The notes under the pieces are model-generated. The model saw only the letters and a program-made list of their open reading frames with translations. It was not told the origin of the DNA and searched no databases. Shown here in pieces: positions 7,943 to 15,516 of a stretch of DNA of 32,768 nt. The position numbers were made by a program, and so were the translations under genes. Positions within the stretch are counted from its first letter, which is position 1, and each line of letters opens with the position of its first letter. Source of the DNA: an uncultured Selenomonadales bacterium (GTDB lineage: Bacteria; Bacillota; Negativicutes; Acidaminococcales; Acidaminococcaceae). The stretch lies in the NCBI GenBank assembly GCA_900315345.1, contig OMYP01000027.1, positions 1-32,768 on the forward strand, written 5' to 3'.

Positions 7943-8947
7943 TCAGTGGGCTACGGAAGGCTTTCCGGAAATTTGTTTGGCTTCCTGCAATTCTTCGTCG
8001 AAGCGGGGGTTCAGGTAGTTGACATACAGCCAGGCCAGGATGCTGCCGGAAATGTTATGCCAGCTGCTGAAGATGGCGCCGGGTACGGCGGCGGCAGTGA
8101 GGGAAGCGAAGTGGGTCTTGGCCAGTCCGGCAGCCAGGCCGGAGTTCTGCATGCCTACTTCAATGGAAAGGGCCACGCATTTTTTCCAGCTCATGCCGCT
8201 GATGCGGCCAATGGCAAAGCCCAGGGCGCTGCCTAACAGGTTATGCAGCGCTACGACAGCCATAATGGTGACAGAAGAAGCCAGGATGGCTTCCCGGCTT
8301 GCGCCGGCCAGACCTGCGATCAGGAGAGAAATGCAGAGGCAGGACAGGGCGGGCAGGTAGGCTTTCGCCTTTTCGCACCAGTCGGGGAAGTAGTGACGCA
8401 GGGCCACGCCAACGCCGATGGGGATGATTACGATCTGCACGATGCTCCAGAACATGGCTACCGGGCTGAAGGCGATACGCTGGCCGATGATCAGGTAGGT
8501 GAGGAGCGGGGTCATGATGGGAGACAGCAGGGTGGATACCGTGGTCATGGTTACGGACAGGGCCAGATCTCCTTTGCTGATAAACGTAATTACATTGGAA
8601 GCGGTGCCTCCGGGGCAGGTGCCAACCAGTACTACACCAACGGTAAGGGCGGGATCCAGGTTAAAGGCTTTGGACAGGGCGTAGGCCAGAAAGGGCATAA
8701 TAGCGTACTGGGCTACCGCACCCAGGAACACGTCCCGGGGACGCTGCAGGATCAGCTGGAAGTCCTTCAGCTCCATGGTGGTTCCCATGCCGAACATAAT
8801 GATGCCCAGCATCATACTCAGCAGGGAGAAGCCTGCCAACTTGCCCAATACCCATGTAAAGGCGGGCGGACAGGTCATGCCGCCGATGAAGAACAGGATG
8901 ATGACGACACCGAAGTACTTTCCAATCAGTTCACAAAATTTTTTCAT
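7943..8947 (-). CDS. bile acid:sodium symporter family (BASS) transporter
   Basis: This membrane protein probably transports an organic anion with sodium. The 334-residue product has about nine or ten hydrophobic spans. It carries the BASS hallmark TCPGGTASNVITFISKGDLALS and a second conserved core segment around SIEVGMQNSGLAAGLAKTHF, the two crossover helices of the family. The substrate cannot be read from sequence. Pantoate, keto acids or sulfonated anions are known for relatives. The ATG at 8947 has AAAGGAGG 4 bases upstream and is clearly the start. Longer in-frame extension to 9058 would run through the leader hairpins. The gene has its own promoter, a leader of about 260 nt with a terminator inside it, and a downstream terminator. 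This arrangement suggests control by transcription attenuation. Confidence 0.88.
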   Translation of the reverse strand: MKKFCELIGKYFGVVIILFFIGGMTCPPAFTWVLGKLAGFSLLSMMLGIIMFGMGTTMELKDFQLILQRPRDVFLGAVAQYAIMPFLAYALSKAFNLDPALTVGVVLVGTCPGGTASNVITFISKGDLALSVTMTTVSTLLSPIMTPLLTYLIIGQRIAFSPVAMFWSIVQIVIIPIGVGVALRHYFPDWCEKAKAYLPALSCLCISLLIAGLAGASREAILASSVTIMAVVALHNLLGSALGFAIGRISGMSWKKCVALSIEVGMQNSGLAAGLAKTHFASLTAAAVPGAIFSSWHNISGSILAWLYVNYLNPRFDEELQEAKQISGKPSVAH

Positions 8948-9209
8948 GGTTCCTCCTTTTGCAGGACCTTGGGAATGCAGTCCTGTCGGTTTGCCGTAAC
9001 GCAAACCGGCGGGCTGCCTCTCCCGGTTTTGCCGGAGAGCTGTATAAAAAATGCGCATCCGGACAGATGCGCAATACTTTTATACCTGTTGCGTCTCGTC
9101 CCGGTCATTTCAGATCCAAGCGATGTATGACTTATTGTTTTTGCGGAACAGACAGCCGGGCTTGCGGTAAAGCTCCCTTGCGGGATGCCTTCCGTTCCGT
9201 CTGCCTTCC
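8948..9209 (-). ncRNA. structured 5' leader with attenuator, candidate riboswitch
   Basis: From the predicted transcription start near 9209 the minus-strand RNA first forms a compact domain (about 9120-9209). GCAGAC can pair with GTCTGT, and inside are a UCCC-GCAA-GGGA tetraloop hairpin and a small stem closing ACCGCAAG. A strong terminator follows at 9044-9073. Further hairpins come before the start codon: CTCTCCGG/CCGGGAGAG, CGGTTTGC (8987-8994) with GCAAACCG (9001-9008), and GCAGGAC with GTCCTG just before the Shine-Dalgarno. I could not match it to TPP, FMN, SAM, cobalamin, glycine, lysine, guanidine or T-box consensus elements. The ligand is unknown. Confidence 0.5.
9044..9073 (-). terminator. 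intrinsic terminator inside the symporter leader
   Basis: On the minus strand TGCGCATC pairs with GATGCGCA around a 6-base loop and is followed by TTTTTT. It lies about 100 nt upstream of the symporter start codon and downstream of its promoter, so it is placed as an attenuator rather than as the end of another gene. Confidence 0.75.
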
Positions 9210-9215
9210 GACGTG

Positions 9216-9244
9216 ATACTAACAGAATTTGTAAAAAAAAGCAA
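9216..9244 (-). promoter_or_regulatory. promoter of the symporter leader
   Basis: On the minus strand TTGCTT (9239-9244) and TAGTAT (9216-9221) are separated by 17 bases. The predicted start falls right at the beginning of the structured leader. Confidence 0.6.
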
Positions 9245-9402
9245 GGGGAATTTTCTGATGCGACAATATTTTTTTGTAAGGGGCGAAAAAAAGAAATTGC
9301 TGTAACAGGTTTGCGGCTTTTCTGTGTCACCTCGGTCGCAGGATAATTAACCCGGCCGGTTTCCTGCGTCTGAAAGATTTTTCCAAAAAGGGTTACAGAC
9401 TG

Positions 9403-9411
9403 TGTTATAAT
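9403..9411 (+). promoter_or_regulatory. extended -10 promoter upstream of yigZ
   Basis: TGTTATAAT is an extended -10 element (TG-n-TATAAT) about 130 bases before yigZ. There is no good -35, as is usual for this promoter class. Confidence 0.55.
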
Positions 9412-9426
9412 GGAAAAAAGTTTAAA

Positions 9427-9498
9427 GGGGCTGCTGATTTATCCGTATGCACGCTGATACAGAGCGGGCGTACAAACTCGTTTCATCAGCGGTTCCTT
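9427..9498. repeat. degenerate copy of the GGAAACACTGATTAA hairpin repeat
   Basis: The arms GGGGCTGCTGATTTA and TTTCATCAGCGGTTCC resemble the two arms of the repeats at 15407 and 26025, and the interior shares GATACAGAG-type and CAAACTC-type blocks with them. It lies in the 5' leader of yigZ. Confidence 0.5.
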
Positions 9499-9538
9499 AT
9501 GCGGCGTGTTGCTTCGGGAAAGGCGGAAGCGGGCAGAG

Positions 9539-10180
9539 ATGAATCTGACAATAGCAAAAGATATAAGGACGGAGCTGGTCATTTCCAAAAGCCGGTTTAT
9601 CTGTTCCTTAAAAAAAGTGAAAACAGAAGAGGAAGCCCAGGAATTTATCAAGGCAGTAAAAAAAGAATTCTGGGACGCTACCCATAACTGCAGCGCTTAT
9701 GTAATAGACGAGCAGCACCAGCGTTCCAGCGACGACGGGGAACCGTCCGGTACGGCGGGGATGCCGATGCTTGGAGTATTGCGCAAGCAGGAGTTGCAAC
9801 AGGTGGCAGCCGTTGTGACCCGGTATTTCGGCGGCGTCAAGCTGGGGGCCGGAGGACTGGTGCGGGCCTATGCGGGCAGCGTGTCCCAGGCGGTGGAGGA
9901 AGCCGGACTGGCCCGGAAGGTTAAGATGGGCCTGTATGTTTTTTCCTGCGACCCGGGGGAAGCGGGGAAGGTTATGAACCTTTTATATCAGCAATCGCTT
10001 TTTACGCTGGCCGATACGGATTACGGGAACCGGGTGAATTTTACCCTGCGGATGCGGGCAGAACAGCGGGAGCGTGCTGAAAGCTGGCTGACGGATGCGC
10101 TGCAGAAGCAGACGGAGCTGACCGAAGCGGGCTTTGAATACGAAGAAGTGCCGGTTGGGAAAGAAAGAGTTGAACAATAA
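9539..10180 (+). CDS. yigZ: YigZ/IMPACT family protein
   Basis: This is a 213-residue cytoplasmic protein of the UPF0029 (IMPACT) family, whose bacterial members have no firmly established function. The N-terminal UPF0029 domain contains HNCSAYVIDEQHQRSSDDGE, PSGTAGMPMLGVL and VVTRYFGGVKLGAGGLVRAY, the signature of the family. A C-terminal DUF1949-like domain (about residues 140-205) follows. The ATG at 9539 is chosen because MNLTIAKDI begins the conserved part. An in-frame GTG at 9506 is the alternative. The ribosome site is weak (GGCGGAAGCGGG). The stop overlaps the next start as TAATG, so the PHP gene is translationally coupled. Confidence 0.88.
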   Translation: MNLTIAKDIRTELVISKSRFICSLKKVKTEEEAQEFIKAVKKEFWDATHNCSAYVIDEQHQRSSDDGEPSGTAGMPMLGVLRKQELQQVAAVVTRYFGGVKLGAGGLVRAYAGSVSQAVEEAGLARKVKMGLYVFSCDPGEAGKVMNLLYQQSLFTLADTDYGNRVNFTLRMRAEQRERAESWLTDALQKQTELTEAGFEYEEVPVGKERVEQ

Positions 10181-10998
10181 TGCGTGCCGATATGCATATA
10201 CACACCACTGCCTCCGACGGAACCTGGGATCCTGACCAGGTAGTGGAAGCAGTGATTCAGACAGGAATAGAGTTTTTTGCCATTTCCGATCATGACAGCG
10301 TGGCCAATGTGAAGGAAACCGGGGAGCTTGCAGCAAAAGCAGGCCTGAAATTTATTTCCGGTGTGGAACTGAATTCAACAAAAGACGGTCACAATTACCA
10401 TATTCTCGGTTATGGAATTGATATTCAGAATAAACAGCTGCTGGAGCTGTGCCGGCATAACCAGCGGCTGCTGGGAAAAAAGGATGATGACAGTATCCGC
10501 AACCTGATTGAACGGGGCTGGCCTCTTTCCATGGAAGAGTTTGCGGACTATACTTACGATCTCCACAGGGGAGGCTGGAAGGCTCTGGCCTATCTGCAGG
10601 ATAAAAAACTCTGCGGTGATGTAAATGATTTTTTCCGCCGCATCTTTACGGCAGAAAATGATCTGGGGTTCCCGGATTTTCCGGGCATTGCCGAAGTAGT
10701 ACAAGTTATACACGGTGCGGGGGGTATTGCAGTCTGCGCCCATCTGGCCAGCGATTTCCACGGGGCGGGCATGCAGGAATATCTGCCCCGTCTGGTGGAT
10801 GAAAAACTGGACGGGTTTGAATGTTACCATTCCGGCCACAGCAGGGAAAACAGTAAGCTGCTGGCCCATTTCTGCCGTCGTCACAAATTATATATTTCCG
10901 GTGGCAGCGACTGCCACGGAAGCTTTGTTCCCACACGGCATTTAGGGGTTCCGGAGATTGATTCGGATATGTTGTGCCTTCCGTGGTTACAACAATAG
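10180..10998 (+). CDS. PHP-domain metal-dependent phosphoesterase
   Basis: This 272-residue PHP hydrolase is of the type that includes 3',5'-nucleoside bisphosphate phosphatase / RNase AM (YciV). Metal ligands are visible in order: H6-I-H8 and D13 in MHIHTTASDGT, D37-H38 in ISDHDS, E63 in SGVELN, a histidine in VCAHLASDFHG, and the closing GGSDCHG. The likely substrate is a small nucleotide or an RNA 5' end, but the family is broad and this is inferred. It starts within the stop codon of yigZ (TAATG) and ends before a bidirectional terminator, so the two form a two-gene unit. The insert between residues about 95 and 165 contains a tryptophan- and aspartate-rich stretch usual for this subgroup. 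Confidence 0.85.
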   Translation: MRADMHIHTTASDGTWDPDQVVEAVIQTGIEFFAISDHDSVANVKETGELAAKAGLKFISGVELNSTKDGHNYHILGYGIDIQNKQLLELCRHNQRLLGKKDDDSIRNLIERGWPLSMEEFADYTYDLHRGGWKALAYLQDKKLCGDVNDFFRRIFTAENDLGFPDFPGIAEVVQVIHGAGGIAVCAHLASDFHGAGMQEYLPRLVDEKLDGFECYHSGHSRENSKLLAHFCRRHKLYISGGSDCHGSFVPTRHLGVPEIDSDMLCLPWLQQ

Positions 10999-11039
10999 AT
11001 AAATTCAGATTTAATCAGCGTTTCGGTTGTGTGCAAAAA

Positions 11040-11105
11040 AGAAAAATGCGGACATTTTCCTGACATGTTTTTTAATAAAAACAGGAAAATGTCCGTATTA
11101 TTTTT
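11040..11105. terminator. bidirectional terminator after the PHP gene
   Basis: CGGACATTTTCCTG (11049-11062) pairs perfectly with CAGGAAAATGTCCG (11082-11095). The plus-strand side continues TATTATTTTT and the minus-strand side continues CATTTTTCTTTTTT. It separates convergent genes. The right arm ends 3 bases before the stop of the next gene. Confidence 0.85.
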
Positions 11106-11415
11106 GGAAAAAATTCTTCCAGCCTTTGGAAAAATAGAAAAGCAGTACGGCGTAATAGGCGAAGGCGCCTACGGTCGTCCGGGCAGCCATCCAGGAGGGG
11201 AATACCAGAAATGCCAGTGCAAGAAAAAGAAAACTGAATGCCAGAGAGAATACCGTTCCGGGGGAAAAATCTTTTTCTGCGAAGGCTTTGCGGATCCGCA
11301 TCACAGAAAACAGACTGTTCCGGGAAGCGAAGATACCGAAAAAGAATCCGCTGACAATATATAAAAGCGAATTGACGATCTGGCTGAATGTCAGCCCTCC
11401 AAATCCTGATTCCAT
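11098..11415 (-). CDS. small hypothetical membrane protein
   Basis: This 105-residue protein is not recognised as a named family. Three hydrophobic segments are visible: residues about 10-32 (VNSLLYIVSGFFFGIFA), 54-74 (VFSLAFSFLFLALAFLVF) and 79-97 (VGAFAYYAVLLFYF). A positively charged loop RIRKAFAEKD lies between the first two. The ATG at 11415 is preceded by AAAGGA at 7 bases, and the stop abuts a strong terminator, so it is probably a real gene. It stands alone on the minus strand between plus-strand genes. It may be a small inner membrane protein of unknown role. Confidence 0.7.
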   Translation of the reverse strand: MESGFGGLTFSQIVNSLLYIVSGFFFGIFASRNSLFSVMRIRKAFAEKDFSPGTVFSLAFSFLFLALAFLVFPSWMAARTTVGAFAYYAVLLFYFSKGWKNFFQK

Positions 11416-11507
11416 AAGTGTTTCCTTTCCTATTTTGCAGTAGCCTGTGTTTCTTATATTATAATAGCTGTGCGGGTTGATAACAAGATAAATTGAGGTT
11501 TGTGTTC

Positions 11508-11703
11508 ATAAGTTATGCTGTCAGGCAAAGGCATCGCAAACCCGTCACCGATTGCTATTCCATGGACTCGTTCGCCTGTGGCTTCGAAACTCGGGGCTTC
11601 GCCCCTCAGACAGTCTCGCCACGACGGCGAATTTCATCTCATGGAATGACGCAATCGCCTCCGACGGTTCCTTGCCGCATAATTTTATGCACATAAATTC
11701 ATA
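11508..11703 (+). repeat. palindromic interspersed repeat, copy B
   Basis: This roughly 196-bp non-coding unit has imperfectly complementary ends: GTTATGCTGTCAGGCAAAGG on the left and the complement of CCTTGCCGCATAATTTTATG on the right. Next inward are GATTGCTATTCCATG against CATGGAATGACGCAATC. The centre contains GGGGCTTCGCCCC. It is nearly identical to 30819-31027 and, in reverse complement, to 7721-7863. Compared with those it lacks about 14 bases after CGACGGTT. It lies upstream of the CoA-transferase promoter. Confidence 0.85.
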
Positions 11704-11709
11704 ATTATG

Positions 11710-11738
11710 TTACATTTTTATGTTAAAATTAATATAGT
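11710..11738 (+). promoter_or_regulatory. promoter of the CoA-transferase gene
   Basis: TTACAT (11710-11715) and TATAGT (11733-11738) are separated by 17 bases, with the gene about 100 bases downstream. Confidence 0.5.
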
Positions 11739-11840
11739 AACGTGAAGCACAAAACCGTTCTGTACCCGGCGGTTTAAAGACAATGTAATGAGCATAAAGG
11801 TTTCATTTATTATACATTGCGAAAAGAGGATTATGAAATT

Positions 11841-12995
11841 ATGGAAGCTGCTTTGCAGGGAATTAAAGTAGTTGATTTTTCCCAGTGGCTGCCCGGCCAG
11901 TATTGCGGTATGGTACTGGCGGATTTTGGGGCGGATGTAATTAAGGTTGAAGGGGTGAAGGGAGATCCCAACCGGGCTTTTGCGCCACAGCTGGCGCCGG
12001 GTATGAGCAGCTGGAACCTGGCCCTGAACCGAAACAAAAAAGGCATTACGGTAAATATAAAAACGGAAGAGGGACAAAAGATCCTGAAGAAACTGCTTCA
12101 GCAGGCAGATGTTTTTATTGAAGGATTCCGTCCCGGTTATCTGGAGTCGAAAGGGCTGGGATATGAAGCGATGCACGCGCTGAATCCACGGCTGGTGTAT
12201 TGCTCCATTACCGGTTTTGGACAGGAGAGCAAATTTAAACAGCAGCCGGCCCATGATCTGAATATTATCGGCCTTTCCGGCATGAATTTCCTGAATGACA
12301 GCGGGAATGTGGCTATCAGTGAGGTGCAGGTGTCTGCCATCGGCAGCAGCCTGAACGCCGTGGCCGCCATTTCCATGGCCCTGCTGTCCCGGGAGCGGAG
12401 CGGCAAAGGGCAGCGCATCGATATCAGCCTGTATAATACGGCCCTTAGCATGCAGATCGTTTCCCTGGCCAGCATTCTGGGCTGCCGGGTGACAGGGGAT
12501 ACGCCCTTTGGACGATGCGCCCATTATTATGATGTGTACCGGACAAAGGACGGGAAATATATCAGCGTGGGAACCATTGAACCGAAGTTCTGGAAACGGT
12601 TCTGCGAAATTGCCGGATTGCCGGAGCTGCAGGACAGGCAGTACGATTTTGCCCATGAAAGGGAAATCGCCGAAATCATAAGGGAAAAAGTAAAAACAAA
12701 AACAAGGGACGAGTGGATTGCCCTTGCTGACGAAGGCAGCTTTTGCGTTACGCCGGTCTGCAGCCCGGACGAAGTCCTGGATAACGAAATGACGAAGGAA
12801 TCGGGCATGCTGTCAGTGAAACAGGAAGACATGGGAAGCGTAACCTATCTGAACCCGGCGATAAAAATGTCGGACACCCCCAGCGGCATTCGTTTCCGGG
12901 GTCCCAAGGTGGGAGAACATAACCGGGAAGTGCTGTTGCAGTTGGGATACACTGAAGAAGAAATTAAAAAATTCAGGGAAGACGGGATCATTTGA
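11841..12995 (+). CDS. CaiB/BaiF (class III) CoA-transferase family protein
   Basis: The protein probably moves CoA between carboxylic acids, or racemises 2-methylacyl-CoA. The 384-residue product starts with LQGIKVVDFSQWLPGQYCGMV and has the class III core ADFGADVIKVEG, LNRNKKGITVNIKTEEG and FRPGYLESKGLGYE. The expected catalytic aspartate is D139 in AHDLNIIGLSG, a context closer to alpha-methylacyl-CoA racemase than to formyl-CoA transferase. The ATG at 11841 follows AAGAGG at 11 bases. An upstream in-frame TTG at 11817 has no ribosome site. A promoter and a palindromic repeat lie upstream. The next gene starts 21 bases after the stop and may be co-transcribed. The substrate cannot be told. 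Confidence 0.88.
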   Translation: MEAALQGIKVVDFSQWLPGQYCGMVLADFGADVIKVEGVKGDPNRAFAPQLAPGMSSWNLALNRNKKGITVNIKTEEGQKILKKLLQQADVFIEGFRPGYLESKGLGYEAMHALNPRLVYCSITGFGQESKFKQQPAHDLNIIGLSGMNFLNDSGNVAISEVQVSAIGSSLNAVAAISMALLSRERSGKGQRIDISLYNTALSMQIVSLASILGCRVTGDTPFGRCAHYYDVYRTKDGKYISVGTIEPKFWKRFCEIAGLPELQDRQYDFAHEREIAEIIREKVKTKTRDEWIALADEGSFCVTPVCSPDEVLDNEMTKESGMLSVKQEDMGSVTYLNPAIKMSDTPSGIRFRGPKVGEHNREVLLQLGYTEEEIKKFREDGII

Positions 12996-13016
12996 TTTTA
13001 ATTGAGGAAAAAAAGG

Positions 13017-14162
13017 ATGCAGGCTTTAGAAATTTTACTGATGGAAAATAATTTTTCCGTTGCGTTTCACGTGAAACAAATTTTCAAACTGGTCGTGACT
13101 CTTTGCTGCTTTCTCGGCGTAACTTTTTCTTCGACGGTTACGGAAGCAGGCGTGATCAGCGAAAAACAGGAAATTGAAATGGGGAAAGCCGCGGCGGAGC
13201 AGATTGAAGCCCATTACGGCGTGCTCAACGATCCGATGGTAACCGAACGGGTGGAACGTATCGGGCAAAGCCTGGTTGCTGTATGCGGGCGCAAAAACCT
13301 TACGTACACATTTAAAGTTCTGAACACGGAGGACGTGAATGCGTTAGCCTGTCCCGGCGGTCATATTTATGTGTTTAAGGGCCTGCTGGACTTTATGCCT
13401 TCCGATGGGGAGCTGGCCGCCGTGCTGGGCCACGAGATCGGGCACGTGGTGAAACGGCACACTGTCCATCAGATTGAAAAAAATATGTTGACACAGATGC
13501 TGGCAATTTTGGCCGGCGTTGCTTCCGGCAACGGGGATGTAATGGCCATGGGCATGGTAGTCAGCGATGCGCTGGCCGCCGGGTACAGCCGGGCGGATGA
13601 AAGCGCGGCTGACAGGGAAGGCTTTGACTATTGCCTGAAAGCGGGGTACAGCCCCTATGCCATGCTGATCACCATGCATAAGTTACAGGAAATGGCGGAA
13701 CGTTACGGGAATCCGGGCTGGGGAATATTCGACAGCCATCCGGAACCGGAAAAAAGAATACAGAACATGCATAAGCTGCTGTCGCCCTTAAAGATTACGC
13801 CGAATGCTTCGAAAAAAGCAGACGGCGGCGCCTTTGTCAGGGAAAATTTTGCAGGCGGGGATTGGGAACTGGTCGTTCGTGAAACAGCAGGGGGAAACGA
13901 TCCCTATTACCGGGCAGAGCTTTTGGCAGGCGCCTTGTACCAGGTGAAGCAGAAGGCAAAAGAAAAAATCGACCCGACCCATTTTATTGTGTTTGAAGCC
14001 CCCGATAAAGCGGAAATTTATTATGAAGACATGCAGCTGTTTGTAGTGTACCGGCAGGACGCGGCAGGCTTCGGAAGTGTCGGGGCCTGTGCGGGGGATT
14101 ATGTGGAGAAACTGCGGATCTGGGCGGAGAAAGTTAATGAAAAAAGTAAGTTGCAAAAATAG
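13017..14162 (+). CDS. M48-family zinc metalloprotease, exported (first of pair)
   Basis: The protein is probably a periplasmic or cell-surface protease of envelope quality control, like BepA or LoiP. In the 381-residue product the zinc motif is H139-E-I-G-H143 in LGHEIGHVVKRH, with the third ligand in ADESAADREGFDY, as in M48 enzymes. A hydrophobic segment, KLVVTLCCFLGVTFSSTV, is preceded by an unusually long N-terminus of about 22 residues. That stretch contains a parS-like site encoding FHVKQ, so the true start may lie closer to the hydrophobic part. The ATG at 13017 is preceded by GAGG at 9 bases. An ATG at 13041 has no clear ribosome site. Beyond residue about 260 the C-terminal domain is not recognised. 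A paralogue follows at 14262. Confidence 0.88.
   Translation: MQALEILLMENNFSVAFHVKQIFKLVVTLCCFLGVTFSSTVTEAGVISEKQEIEMGKAAAEQIEAHYGVLNDPMVTERVERIGQSLVAVCGRKNLTYTFKVLNTEDVNALACPGGHIYVFKGLLDFMPSDGELAAVLGHEIGHVVKRHTVHQIEKNMLTQMLAILAGVASGNGDVMAMGMVVSDALAAGYSRADESAADREGFDYCLKAGYSPYAMLITMHKLQEMAERYGNPGWGIFDSHPEPEKRIQNMHKLLSPLKITPNASKKADGGAFVRENFAGGDWELVVRETAGGNDPYYRAELLAGALYQVKQKAKEKIDPTHFIVFEAPDKAEIYYEDMQLFVVYRQDAAGFGSVGACAGDYVEKLRIWAEKVNEKSKLQK
13063..13078. other. parS-like site inside the 5' end of a protease gene
   Basis: CGTTTCACGTGAAACA differs from the Spo0J consensus TGTTTCACGTGAAACA only at the first base. It encodes part of the N-terminus of the M48 protein before its signal segment, where protein sequence is least constrained. 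Confidence 0.78.
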
Positions 14163-14179
14163 CTGTAATTATATAAAAT
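14151..14179 (+). promoter_or_regulatory. promoter of the second M48 gene
   Basis: TTGCAA (14151-14156) and TAAAAT (14174-14179) are 17 bases apart. The -35 lies in the last codons of the first M48 gene, so the second can be expressed on its own. Confidence 0.55.
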
Positions 14180-14261
14180 CTAATTATAGAAGTAATTTAC
14201 ATTAAATAAGGATTTAAAGTGAAAAATTCTTAACAGCAGAAACAAAAACAGGGAGGTTGGT

Positions 14262-15377
14262 ATGATGAAAAAGGTAGACTGGAAAAGAAAATTAAAAGTT
14301 GCGACAGCAGCGGGAATCATCGGATTAACGGCCGGTCTGACCGTACTTCCGTCTGCGCCGGTCCATGCGGCAGTTCTGGGGAACGTCCTCGGAACCGTTG
14401 TAGCCGGGGCGGCAGCGTACCAGCAGCTGGATAAAACCATCGATTATATTGACAATACGGAGCAGGGGCGGAGAGAACTGTTCCAGGCATACCAGGAAAA
14501 ACAGGGAGTGGTGGAAAACGCTTACCTTCAGGGAATGTTGGACCGGGTCATGAGCCGGGTCTCTGCCGGCGTTGCTGCTTCTGACCCCAGCATTAATCAG
14601 AAGCCGTATCTGTATTTTATCAATAAGGATAAATCTTTTAACGCATTCTGCTCTATGGGCCACGTAATGTCAGTCAATCAGGGACTGTTCGACCTCATCC
14701 AGAATGAAGACGAAATTGCCGTGGTGCTGGGCCATGAAATGGGACACGGGCAGAAAAACCATGTGGCAAAAGCGGCCAGGAAACGGCTGATCTCCACCAT
14801 CGGCCTCAGCGCCATTGCAAATTCCACCGGGGCCGGCGTGCTTAACAATTTAGTACTGAACGCTCTGGCAGGGCAGATCAATAATGTGCATATTACCAAA
14901 CCCGGCGAATGGGAAGCGGACAATCTGGCCTTTGATTATATCACCGCAGCCGGTTATAATCCCGGCGCAACGGCGGCTATCTGGCAACGGGTAACGGAAG
15001 CCTACGGCAAAAGTAAAAAGAATTTCGTCGGCGATATTTTCTCGCCTTCCGATCACCCCACCCATGAGCAGCGTATTGCCAATTACGTGAAGAAACTGAA
15101 TGCCATGAGCGGAAAACATGCCACGGCGGAAAAAGGCGTAGTCAAAGTTAACGGTAAAAGTTTTGTAAAACCCGCTGCGGCCGACGGGATGAGCGGCGCG
15201 GAACGTTCCTATTTTGTGCTGGGAAATCTGGCAGCCGCATACCAGAACGGTCATGCAAAGCAGAATGCATACGCATCGGGCAACACGGTTATGTTAGGCC
15301 AGCAACCTATCATCAGATGTGCATCCGGCGATCCTTCCGCTTCCGAGCTGGCGGCACTGCTGAACAATATTAAATGA
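14262..15377 (+). CDS. M48-family zinc metalloprotease, exported (second of pair)
   Basis: This 371-residue protein has a clear signal peptide: a basic start MMKKVDWKRKLK, a hydrophobic core, and an A-x-A type site in PVHAAVLG near residue 36. The catalytic motif is H158-E-M-G-H162 in LGHEMGHGQKNH, and the third zinc ligand sits in EWEADNLAFDY. Mature residues about 45-285 form the M48 domain. The C-terminal 80 residues are not recognised. It is probably a periplasmic protease or chaperone acting on envelope proteins. GGGAGG lies 5 bases before the ATG at 14262 (8 before the adjacent ATG at 14265, which is equally possible). It resembles the preceding gene in the protease core only, so the pair looks like an old tandem duplication that has diverged. 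Confidence 0.9.
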   Translation: MMKKVDWKRKLKVATAAGIIGLTAGLTVLPSAPVHAAVLGNVLGTVVAGAAAYQQLDKTIDYIDNTEQGRRELFQAYQEKQGVVENAYLQGMLDRVMSRVSAGVAASDPSINQKPYLYFINKDKSFNAFCSMGHVMSVNQGLFDLIQNEDEIAVVLGHEMGHGQKNHVAKAARKRLISTIGLSAIANSTGAGVLNNLVLNALAGQINNVHITKPGEWEADNLAFDYITAAGYNPGATAAIWQRVTEAYGKSKKNFVGDIFSPSDHPTHEQRIANYVKKLNAMSGKHATAEKGVVKVNGKSFVKPAAADGMSGAERSYFVLGNLAAAYQNGHAKQNAYASGNTVMLGQQPIIRCASGDPSASELAALLNNIK

Positions 15378-15406
15378 CGGGCCTTTGCCCAGGTAACAAA
15401 ACTTAA

Positions 15407-15481
15407 GGAAACACTGATTAAATGAGTTCATTCGCATCGCTTATACAGAGTAACCGTGCATACGAATTAATCAGAGGTTCC
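15407..15481. repeat. GGAAACACTGATTAA hairpin repeat, full copy
   Basis: The left arm GGAAACACTGATTAA (15407-15421) pairs with TTAATCAGAGGTTCC (15467-15481) with two mismatches around a 45-base interior. It lies between the second M48 gene and the cyclase. Just before it, GGGCCTTTGCCC may act as a weak terminator. Confidence 0.7.
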
Positions 15482-15516
15482 CATAATAATTTTTAAAATA
15501 AATCGGAGGGGATATT

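Noticed and set aside
9074..9209. T-box leader before the symporter gene
   Set aside because: The conserved UGG-ACC-GCG T-box sequence before the terminator is not present. Only a loose GGGACGAGACGC similarity was seen.
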